NCBI GenBank assembly: GCA_013042895.1
Contig: JABDPD010000041.1
Location: 1 to 5,383 of the forward strand
From: Boseongicola sp.
GTDB lineage: Bacteria > Pseudomonadota > Alphaproteobacteria > Rhodobacterales > Rhodobacteraceae
Reading direction: 5' to 3'
Length of the DNA stretch: 5,383 nt
Shown here: piece by piece, positions 1 through 5,208 of the stretch
Layout of the letters: the number at the start of each line of letters is the position of its first letter
Numbering within the stretch: position 1 is the stretch's first letter
Made by a program: the position numbers and the translations under genes
Notes under the pieces: model-generated
What the model saw: the letters and a program-made list of their open reading frames with translations, nothing else
Databases searched by the model: none
What the model was told of the DNA's origin: nothing

Positions 1-761
1 CGGGCGTCCAACAAGGCAACATCCTGCGGCGTTGACACGACTATTGCGCCATCGAGGTGGGCTTTCTGCGCCAAGGTCATCTGAACGTCACCTGTCCCCG
101 GTGGCAGGTCTACAATGAGGACGTCTAATGCGCCCCATTGAACTTGCGACAACATCTGCTGCAACGCTCCCATCAACATAGGGCCGCGCCAAACGACAGC
201 CTGGTCTTCGTTGGTCATCAGGCCGATCGACATCATCGTGACGCCGTGGTTTCGCAATGGGAGTATGATTTTCCCATCTGGGCTCTGTGGACGACCCGAC
301 ACACCTAGCATGCGTGGTTGCGATGGCCCGTAGACGTCTGCATCCAGCAACCCGACGCGGCGGCCTTCAGCCGCGAGAGCACAGGCTAGGTTTGATGCAA
401 CGGTCGACTTTCCGACACCGCCTTTTCCTGATGCGACAGCGATAATCCGGTCAATTCCCGGGATTTTTTCGGGGCCCGCAGGTTCGGCCTTGCGACCGGT
501 GCCAAGATCTGGCGGGGGCTTTGGAGTGGAATGGGCCGTCATCACGATGGAGACAGCACTTGCGCCGAGGTTCTTAAGGGCGTCTTCGGCTTCGGATTTG
601 GCGTTGGTGTAGGGCTCTGGGCTCTCAACCTCCATGACAAATCGGACTGAGGTGCCTTCGACGTTCAGAGCACGGACTAAGCCTGCTTCTACGAGGTTGG
701 TTCCGGATGGCGCGTCGATACCTCTTAGGCACGCGAGCACTTCGTCGCGAGAAAGTGCCAT
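1..761 (-). CDS. mrp: Mrp/ApbC/NBP35-family Fe-S cluster carrier ATPase (C-terminus cut by window edge)
   Basis: 253 codons are visible on the minus strand before the window ends. Residues 1-80 form a DUF59/MIP18-like N-terminal domain, a linker of about 20 residues follows, and the P-loop NTPase domain begins near residue 104. The deviant Walker A SGKGGVGKST is at 111-120, the switch-like DADVYGPSQPRMLG at 140-153 and the family signature DLPPGTGDVQMT at 218-229. Members are usually 350-380 residues, so about a third is missing, including the expected CxxC that bridges a [4Fe-4S] cluster between subunits. These proteins are cytoplasmic ATPases that bind clusters and pass them to apo-proteins. 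The ATG directly follows the TAA of the upstream small gene (zero bases between), and a GAAGG Shine-Dalgarno sits 7 bases before the start inside that gene, so the pair is almost certainly co-transcribed. A role in supplying the cluster-rich proteins further right is inference from proximity; Mrp is often a general housekeeping factor. Confidence 0.96.
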   Translation of the reverse strand, partial: MALSRDEVLACLRGIDAPSGTNLVEAGLVRALNVEGTSVRFVMEVESPEPYTNAKSEAEDALKNLGASAVSIVMTAHSTPKPPPDLGTGRKAEPAGPEKIPGIDRIIAVASGKGGVGKSTVASNLACALAAEGRRVGLLDADVYGPSQPRMLGVSGRPQSPDGKIILPLRNHGVTMMSIGLMTNEDQAVVWRGPMLMGALQQMLSQVQWGALDVLIVDLPPGTGDVQMTLAQKAHLDGAIVVSTPQDVALLDA

Positions 762-953
762 TTATGCGCCTTCGATTTTACCAGTGACGACGTGCTCGAG
801 ATCGAGACCGTCGACAGTTAGAACCATCTTTGCTGAAAAGCTCTTGTCTTCGGCACCTTCCGCGTTTCGCATGGCTTCTTCTATTGCTTGCTGCGAAGTC
901 ACGCCGACCTGTTTGAGAAACTTGCGCATAGACATATTGAAGTCGTCACTCAT
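762..953 (-). CDS. DUF6494-type small conserved protein upstream of mrp
   Basis: This is a 63-residue soluble protein with no signal peptide, membrane segment or cysteine. The N-terminal half (FNMSMRKFLKQVGVTSQQAIEEAMR) reads as helical; the C-terminal half (AKMVLTVDGLDLEHVVTGKIE) reads as two short beta strands. Together they match my memory of the DUF6494 family, whose members have a conserved 'FNMSxRKFLKxVGVxSQxxIE' start and a short basic-to-acidic beta tail. The function of the family is not known. The ATG at 953 has a modest GAGAG motif 9 bases upstream. The TAA abuts the mrp ATG, and mrp's Shine-Dalgarno lies within this gene, so translation is likely coupled. The ORF is short, but the family resemblance, the tight spacing and the sensible composition favour a real gene over chance. 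Confidence 0.85.
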   Translation of the reverse strand: MSDDFNMSMRKFLKQVGVTSQQAIEEAMRNAEGAEDKSFSAKMVLTVDGLDLEHVVTGKIEGA

Positions 954-981
954 AGGTATTCGCTCTCAATTTCTGAAAAAG

Positions 982-1010
982 TTGACGCGTTGACCCTAGC
1001 GCCCATAGGC
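982..1010 (+). promoter_or_regulatory. Candidate sigma-70 promoter for the cytochrome c gene
   Basis: TTGACG at 982-987 is followed, after 17 bases, by ATAGGC at 1005-1010. The -35 box is good (5 of 6 to consensus) and the -10 box is weak. Transcription would start near 1017, which fits translation from the ATG at 1048 and not from the ATG at 1015. A second TTGACC at 990-995 has no good partner. The call rests on pattern only. No convincing minus-strand promoter for the DUF6494-mrp pair was found in the same gap. Confidence 0.35.
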
Positions 1011-1035
1011 TGACATGCAACCCGTTACGGGAAAT

Positions 1036-1039
1036 GGAG
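1036..1039 (+). promoter_or_regulatory. Shine-Dalgarno GGAG that decides the cytochrome c start
   Basis: GGAG lies 8 bases before the ATG at 1048. The alternative in-frame ATG at 1015 has no comparable purine-rich site and would put 11 extra residues, partly polar, in front of the signal peptide. The 1048 start is therefore preferred. Confidence 0.7.
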
Positions 1040-1047
1040 CCGTCCAA

Positions 1048-1773
1048 ATGCTGCAACGACTGGTGGTCATCTTATTGTTGGTAGCTTCGAGCGCGTCTGC
1101 ACAATCTAAAGAGTTCACGCTTTCAGCCCCAGACGAATTGAGCGCGGAAGGTTTCCTGAAGCATATTTTGCCACGGTTTTCACTGAAGACCGGAATTCGC
1201 GTATTCCTGAATCCATCCCCCGCTGAACTCGAGATCGGCGCGAGCGGTACACCAGTGTTTCGGCGAGAGGACACGATCTATTTTGCGAGTAAGGCCGATG
1301 GGCCACACGCTGGCGCGTTCTTGAATTGGTTGGTGTCTGATGTCGGGAAAAGAACGATTGAGAGTTTCAGACCAGATGGGGTGGCGGCCTACAGCGCTGA
1401 TGTGAGTATTCAGGCTGAAAGTGCAGAACTCGTTTTGACTGGCGACGTGAAACTGGGCGCCAAAGCCAGCTTGGAGAAGTGCGGGCGATGCCATGTGGTG
1501 AGCGAAGAGAACCGAATGGATGCAATCGGTTCCACGCCATCTTTTGCCCTTATGCGCAATTTCGTAGATTGGCAGGAGCGATTTCAGGCATTTTATGTTT
1601 TGAAACCGCACGGGGCGTTTACGCAAGTAGAGGATGTAACAGCTCCTTTTCCGAAACATCTTCCATCTCCCATCGCGCCAGTTGAAGTGACGTTGGATGA
1701 GATTGATGCCATCACCGCGTTTGTTGGCTCAATTGAGCCGGCGGATTTGGGGGCACCGCTTAACACCAAGTAG
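1048..1773 (+). CDS. Periplasmic mono-heme cytochrome c with a shortened TupA-like binding-protein N-terminal region
   Basis: The 241-residue product begins with a clear Sec signal peptide (MLQRLVVILLLVASSASA, likely cleaved after A18). Residues about 24-119 resemble a condensed type-II periplasmic binding protein of the tungstate (TupA) kind: an opening helix ending LPRFSLKTGIRVF (41-53), then FLNWLVSDVGKRTIESF (91-107) followed by a PDG turn, which is like the C-terminal helix of TupA. The middle of a normal binding protein is absent, as is the TTTS-type anion loop. The C-terminal half is a cytochrome c domain with one heme site, CGRCH, at 145-149; candidate axial ligands are M157, M169 and possibly H188. 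The stretch NRMDAIGSTPSFALMRNF (155-172) is typical of a cytochrome family I recognise from formate dehydrogenase neighbourhoods. The gene converges on the large Fe-S gene, so it is a separate transcript. Cytochrome assignment and export are firm; the TupA link is by eye; the electron partner is unknown. Confidence 0.88.
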   Translation: MLQRLVVILLLVASSASAQSKEFTLSAPDELSAEGFLKHILPRFSLKTGIRVFLNPSPAELEIGASGTPVFRREDTIYFASKADGPHAGAFLNWLVSDVGKRTIESFRPDGVAAYSADVSIQAESAELVLTGDVKLGAKASLEKCGRCHVVSEENRMDAIGSTPSFALMRNFVDWQERFQAFYVLKPHGAFTQVEDVTAPFPKHLPSPIAPVEVTLDEIDAITAFVGSIEPADLGAPLNTK

Positions 1774-1783
1774 GTGGCTTAAG
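1759..1783. terminator. Hairpin across the convergent gene junction (possible two-way terminator)
   Basis: CTTAA (1759-1763) plus CACC (1764-1767) pair with GGTG (1773-1776) and TTAAG (1779-1783), with a 5-base loop and a 2-base GC bulge at 1777-1778. The stem starts inside the last codons of the cytochrome gene and ends 2 bases short of the end (1785) of the facing Fe-S gene. No U-tract follows on either strand, so intrinsic termination would be weak; an alternative is an mRNA 3'-end stabilising structure. Confidence 0.35.
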
Positions 1784-1784
1784 T

Positions 1785-3731
1785 TCAGTGATCTTTGCGC
1801 TTTGAGAAGTAGTCAGCAGTTGTACGAACGCGTGGGCGTTCGCCGCTTTGGAACGGATTGTCCTCAGAGTGGTATTGCGCCTGAATGCGGCAGTTATCGC
1901 ACATCTGAATGAGCTTGGCGGCCTGCGACGTTGAGAACATTGAATGAGAGCCGGCGAGCTTCTCTGTTATGCGCTCTACAGTAGACTTCACACCGAACAA
2001 CGAACCGCATTCTATACAGGCAAACGGCTCTTCTTCATGCATGACACGTTGTACTAAGGCTTCATCGGTCAGGTTCAGTTGGGGTTGCAGTGTAATCGCG
2101 TTCTCCGGGCACACACTGACGCACAGCCCACATTGCAAACAGGCATCTTCCTGAAAGCGCAATTGTGGGAGGTCAGCATTATCTCCTAAAGCTCCGGATG
2201 GGCACAGCGAGGCGCAGGCAAGACACAAGGTACAGGCATCGGTATCAACAATTGTTGCGCCATAAGGCGCGCCCTCTGGGAGCCCGAGAATTTCTGCATC
2301 GGGTTGAATTGTTTTGGCCGACAGCCTCGCAACCTGGCGACGGTTGCCCAGCGGAAGAACTGGCTCGCAGGTAACAGGGTCAATTTGGGCATCATACAGG
2401 TGCGCGCTCAATGTGTCGGGGTCTGAAGTGTCGAATACCTCTACCGAGCCTTCGCCGGCGATCGCACAAGCGAGCCGGCACTGACTTTCAATCACCTCGC
2501 GTTCGGTTGATGGTGACAAGAGTATGTCGACGTGCGCAAAGCCAGATGCCAGTGCGCCCAAGGCTTCTGCGTGACCAAAGCTTGCCAGCGCTTCCATTTC
2601 AAACGGAATAACGTCTGCTGGCAAACCACGCCCGAAACGCGCTGCCAGCGAGATCAATTCGCGACCGTGGTTCGCGTCGTGAACGAGGAGGTGTGCATCG
2701 GCACCACCCGCTTTGCGGTAGGTCGACGCAAGCGTAGTTAGGCGTTTGAAAACAGTGTCCACTGGAGGAGCGTCGTAAGTGATGGCTCCGGAAGGGCAGA
2801 CAGATGAGCAAGAACCACAACCCGCGCATATCATCGGGTCTATTGCGACGTGCTCACCAGCCGACGTGATAGCCCCTGTTGGACAAACGTTCAGGCAATT
2901 TGAGCAAGCGGGTTTCTCAGCTCGGCTGTGCGCGCACAAATTCTCTTCAAGCCGAACGTAAAGAGGTTTTTCAAAGGTCCCGACAAGTTGAGATGCCTCG
3001 AGGATAGCTTTTGCGACCGAGGGCTGGTGAGTTGGATCAGCGCGAAGGTATCCTTCACGCTTTTCTGGTGAGGGCACGCGCGCTGGCTGTCCACTTAAGT
3101 CAAGGACGATATCACACTCTGAAACTGCCATGCTCTGCGGTTCGCCGAGAGTCATCTCGCCTCGGCCGCCGTAGTTTGGAAGTTGGAAGTCTTTGATTCT
3201 TATTGAAAATCCACCAAGTGCGCCAGAAACCTGATGCAATTGCCCGACGACACAATCAAAACGCCGGTCCAACGGTAACTCGTCGCCTGAATTCAAAAGC
3301 ACAGTCACCGCCAGAGTGTCACACAACGTATCCGCGGCTTTAAGAGCTTCATCGCCGCCGAAGATCAAAATCGACCCTTCAGAGAGAACATCTACGGACT
3401 TTCCGACTTCCATTGATACGGCTGCTTCGGCGGCCAATGCTGCCATCTTGGGAGCGGTGTTTCCCTCGCCCCAACCCGCGCGGTCTCGAAGATCAACGAA
3501 ACCTGAGACCTCGACATTCAGCTCCTCGGCAAGCTCTTCGAATATTCTGCGTTCTTGCTGACAGGCGACAATTGAATCACCTGATGAAATCTCGCTAGCG
3601 GCATCATTGATCTGAGAGACACAGAGGTTGGAATAAACACGCGAGAACGGAAGACCGCTGGCTTTAGAAATTGCATTTGCATCGAAGGACTGGCTGCCAA
3701 GGCAGTCGCATAGTACAAGCTTTTTCGCCAT
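1785..3731 (-). CDS. Large cytoplasmic 4Fe-4S polyferredoxin of the DUF3305/DUF3306/formate dehydrogenase locus
   Basis: This is a 648-residue soluble protein with no signal peptide or membrane helix. Residues 1-110 carry cysteines C8, C10, C37 and C57 in CDCLGS, NLC and VACQQE, followed by LRDRAGW; this layout recalls the N-terminal Fe-S domain of heterodisulfide reductase HdrA. Residues 110-255 are an unassigned alpha/beta region. A first double ferredoxin module has C266 (CAHSR), C276, C279, C283P and C302, C305, C308, C312P. A long spacer (325-480) follows, then a second module with C500/503/506/510P and C531/534/537/541P. The C-terminus adds CIEC (572-575) and CDNC (611-614). Four [4Fe-4S] clusters are expected from the ferredoxin modules, perhaps more in total. 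Similar proteins sit beside DUF3305, DUF3306, TorD-like and formate dehydrogenase genes; their exact role (electron transfer or enzyme maturation) is not settled. AAGGA lies 7 bases before the ATG. Here the gene is divergent from DUF3305, not in the same operon. Confidence 0.93.
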   Translation of the reverse strand: MAKKLVLCDCLGSQSFDANAISKASGLPFSRVYSNLCVSQINDAASEISSGDSIVACQQERRIFEELAEELNVEVSGFVDLRDRAGWGEGNTAPKMAALAAEAAVSMEVGKSVDVLSEGSILIFGGDEALKAADTLCDTLAVTVLLNSGDELPLDRRFDCVVGQLHQVSGALGGFSIRIKDFQLPNYGGRGEMTLGEPQSMAVSECDIVLDLSGQPARVPSPEKREGYLRADPTHQPSVAKAILEASQLVGTFEKPLYVRLEENLCAHSRAEKPACSNCLNVCPTGAITSAGEHVAIDPMICAGCGSCSSVCPSGAITYDAPPVDTVFKRLTTLASTYRKAGGADAHLLVHDANHGRELISLAARFGRGLPADVIPFEMEALASFGHAEALGALASGFAHVDILLSPSTEREVIESQCRLACAIAGEGSVEVFDTSDPDTLSAHLYDAQIDPVTCEPVLPLGNRRQVARLSAKTIQPDAEILGLPEGAPYGATIVDTDACTLCLACASLCPSGALGDNADLPQLRFQEDACLQCGLCVSVCPENAITLQPQLNLTDEALVQRVMHEEEPFACIECGSLFGVKSTVERITEKLAGSHSMFSTSQAAKLIQMCDNCRIQAQYHSEDNPFQSGERPRVRTTADYFSKRKDH

Positions 3732-3758
3732 CCGGATTTCCTTCGCTTTTCTCGGAAA

Positions 3759-3823
3759 GGTTTCGCGAATAACAAGCTAGACGCGATTCGTTGCCACGGT
3801 AAACACTTATCCCTCGCGAAACC
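3759..3823. repeat. Perfect 10-bp inverted repeat (18 bp imperfect) upstream of the Fe-S gene
   Basis: GGTTTCGCGA at 3759-3768 recurs inverted as TCGCGAAACC at 3814-3823. Continuing past the core, the two copies read GGTTTCGCGAATAACAAG and GGTTTCGCGAGGGATAAG, so 14 of 18 positions agree (arms 3759-3776 and 3806-3823). Each core holds the palindrome TCGCGA, and the two centres are 51 bases apart. The weak leftward promoter candidate lies between or at the edge of the arms. This could be a pair of operator half-sites or a long-loop leader hairpin in the Fe-S gene mRNA. Confidence 0.6.
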
Positions 3824-4002
3824 GATGCGAGAAGTTCTTTCTGCGACTGCAAAAGAAACACCGCTGTACATCGATTTCATTCAATTGATTTTTAATGTTG
3901 CCATATCGCGTTGGGTATTCATCATCCGTGCAGGATGCCGCGTCGCAGCGCGTCTAATTTTTGGATATCTTTTCTCAAGAAAGCTCTTTGTGAAAAGGGA
4001 TT

Positions 4003-4034
4003 GTTCGTTCAAAGTAAGTGTAGGGAGAACGAAC
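4003..4034 (+). repeat. 8-bp hairpin just upstream of the DUF3305 Shine-Dalgarno
   Basis: GTTCGTTC (4003-4010) pairs perfectly with GAACGAAC (4027-4034) across a 16-base loop; a U-G pair (4002/4035) can extend the stem. It ends 5 bases before the GGAG at 4040. It may be an operator or a 5' leader structure affecting translation of DUF3305. Confidence 0.5.
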
Positions 4035-4039
4035 GCTTC

Positions 4040-4043
4040 GGAG
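4040..4043 (+). promoter_or_regulatory. Shine-Dalgarno GGAG that decides the DUF3305 TTG start
   Basis: GGAG lies 5 bases before an in-frame TTG at 4049, immediately ahead of the conserved part of DUF3305. In-frame alternatives (TTG at 3911, ATG at 3935) lack a properly spaced site and would add residues unlike the family, running through the 4003-4034 hairpin. Confidence 0.6.
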
Positions 4044-4048
4044 AAAGC

Positions 4049-4609
4049 TTGACCACAAAAGACCAGAAATCGATTTCGCTACCTTTGGGCATTGTCGTCC
4101 GCAGTGCGCCCGGCGTTACGCAATGGGCGAAACAAGTGTGGAAGGCGGTTGGTGTTTTGCCTGGCGCAGCAGAGGCGGATTGGAAGGAAATTCGCCGCGA
4201 AGGTGATGTGGTAGAATTCCACGCTGCGACCGTCCCGTTGGTGCTATATCGGACTGACACAGAGGCTTATCTTTCCGGGCTTTCAACCAAAGTTCCTGCG
4301 ATTTATGTCGTCATGCGCGAAACTGAAGACGATCGACCAATGGAAATCGTTCTGGCCACCGCATCGCCCTATGAAGCGCAGGACTATGCTGACACAGGCG
4401 AGGAACTCGTTGAGAAAGTTCCGATGCCAGAGGGGTTGGTTGCCTACATTCGCGATTACATAGAGCTCCACCATGAAAACGAAGTCTTCGTGAAGCGCCG
4501 TAGAAATAAATCGCGGGTCGACTTGAAGCAGGATGGGATTGGCGACGCCAGAATTCGTCAAGTGGCGGATGTTTATCGTGCGCCGCGTAGATCGGAGACA
4601 ATTCATTGA
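4049..4609 (+). CDS. DUF3305 domain protein of the formate dehydrogenase accessory cluster
   Basis: With the TTG start at 4049 the product is 186 residues, cytoplasmic, with no cysteines and no signal or membrane segment. The conserved core runs from about residue 11 to 151: LPLGIVVRSAPGVTQWAKQVW near the start, VGVLPGA with ADW (34-45), EFHAATVPLVLYRTDTEAY (56-74), YVVMR (86-90), ASPYEAQDYADTGEELVEKVPMP (105-127) and HHENEVFVKRRR (141-152). All are hallmarks of DUF3305 as I remember it. A basic, less conserved tail of about 35 residues follows. The family has no established biochemical role; it occurs next to DUF3306, a TorD-like chaperone and formate dehydrogenase genes, which suggests an assembly job. 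Its TGA overlaps the next start by 4 bases (TTGA), so expression of the two is coupled. A longer form from 3935 would be 224 residues but is not favoured. Confidence 0.9.
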   Translation: MTTKDQKSISLPLGIVVRSAPGVTQWAKQVWKAVGVLPGAAEADWKEIRREGDVVEFHAATVPLVLYRTDTEAYLSGLSTKVPAIYVVMRETEDDRPMEIVLATASPYEAQDYADTGEELVEKVPMPEGLVAYIRDYIELHHENEVFVKRRRNKSRVDLKQDGIGDARIRQVADVYRAPRRSETIH

Positions 4610-5208
4610 GCGGTGAACAGAATTTCTGGTCCCGCCGAAAAGCGGGCGTGTTGGCCGAAGCCGAGGCTGAGAAGGCAGCGGTAGAGGCCAAAAAGCTTGC
4701 TGACGAGCGTGCTGTACTTGAAGAAAAGAGCGACGAAGAGCTTTTAGCCGAACTAAATCTTCCTGATCCTGAAAGCTTGAGGATGGGTGATGATTTTTCT
4801 GTGTTCATGACGAGGGCGGTTCCGGATCGATTGCGCCGCCGGGCACTTCGAGTCCTTTGGCGTTCTAATCCGACGCTCGCCAATGTGGACATGCTTGTAG
4901 ACTACGGCGAGGATTTTACCGACGCTGCGCTCGTCGTTGAGAATATGCAGACTGCCTATCAGGTCGGTAAAGGTATGTTGAAGCATATTGAGGAAATGGC
5001 GCGCCAGGCCGAGGAGCTTGAGAACCCAAGCGAAGTCGAGCCTGAGGCAGAGGGCGAGGACCTTAAAGAGCTTGATGAACGCGAAACTCAGCCCGAGCCA
5101 GTTGAGACTTTCGAAGAGCCGGTGCTGGTTGCGGAGCTCAATGAGCCTGAGGAACTGATCGTTCCGACTGCGCGGCGGATGAAATTCAGAGTTGAGGAAA
5201 CCACGTGA
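4606..5208 (+). CDS. DUF3306 domain protein of the formate dehydrogenase accessory cluster
   Basis: This is a 200-residue cytoplasmic protein starting at TTG, with GGAG 8 bases upstream inside DUF3305. Residues 7-11 (FWSRR) and 42-115 (SDEELLAELNLPDPESL, GDDFSVFM, VPDRLRRRALRVLWRSNP, LVDYGEDFTDAALVVENMQTAY) are diagnostic for DUF3306. Residues 12-50 are Ala/Glu/Lys-rich and probably helical or coiled coil. Residues 127-184 are strongly acidic and proline-containing, likely disordered, ending in a small basic patch (RRMKFR, 190-195). There are no cysteines. DUF3306 almost always accompanies DUF3305; no reaction is known. The acidic tail might interact with basic partner regions, such as the basic tail of DUF3305, but that is speculation. 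The stop overlaps the next start by 4 bases (GTGA). Confidence 0.92.
   Translation: MSGEQNFWSRRKAGVLAEAEAEKAAVEAKKLADERAVLEEKSDEELLAELNLPDPESLRMGDDFSVFMTRAVPDRLRRRALRVLWRSNPTLANVDMLVDYGEDFTDAALVVENMQTAYQVGKGMLKHIEEMARQAEELENPSEVEPEAEGEDLKELDERETQPEPVETFEEPVLVAELNEPEELIVPTARRMKFRVEETT

Larger units (their letters stand above)
3732..4048. promoter_or_regulatory. 317-base divergent intergenic region, AT-richer than its surroundings
   Basis: This must hold the leftward promoter of the Fe-S gene and the rightward promoter of the DUF3305 operon. Visible structure: the inverted repeat 3759-3823, an 8-bp palindrome TCAATTGA at 3881-3888, a short inverted repeat TTTCT/AGAAA at 3971-3982, and the hairpin 4003-4034. 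For the leftward gene, TTTACC (3803-3798, minus strand) with TAGCTT 18 bases on is the best but weak promoter match. No convincing rightward sigma-70, sigma-54 or complete FNR site was found. Open frames here look non-coding. Confidence 0.6.

Noticed and set aside
634..993. 119-residue plus-strand open frame
   Set aside because: It lies antisense to mrp and the DUF6494 gene; its Ser/Arg/Thr-rich composition is that of a reverse-frame shadow.
1180..1659. 159-residue minus-strand open frame opposite the cytochrome c gene
   Set aside because: It is a shadow of a well-supported gene with signal peptide and heme motif, and the product has no recognisable domain.
3881..3900. FNR-type site suggested by TTGAT at 3885-3889
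   Set aside because: The second half-site after four bases reads AATGT rather than ATCAA, so only one half matches.
3911..4048. N-terminal extension of DUF3305 from TTG 3911 or ATG 3935
   Set aside because: The extra residues do not resemble the family and no well-spaced ribosome site exists; TTG 4049 has GGAG at the right distance.
3825..4052. 75-residue open frame whose TGA overlaps the DUF3305 TTG by 4 bases, possibly a coupled leader gene
   Set aside because: There is no Shine-Dalgarno before its ATG, the composition is unusual and mixed hydrophobic/basic, no family is recognised, and it runs through the 4003-4034 hairpin. The overlap is probably chance.
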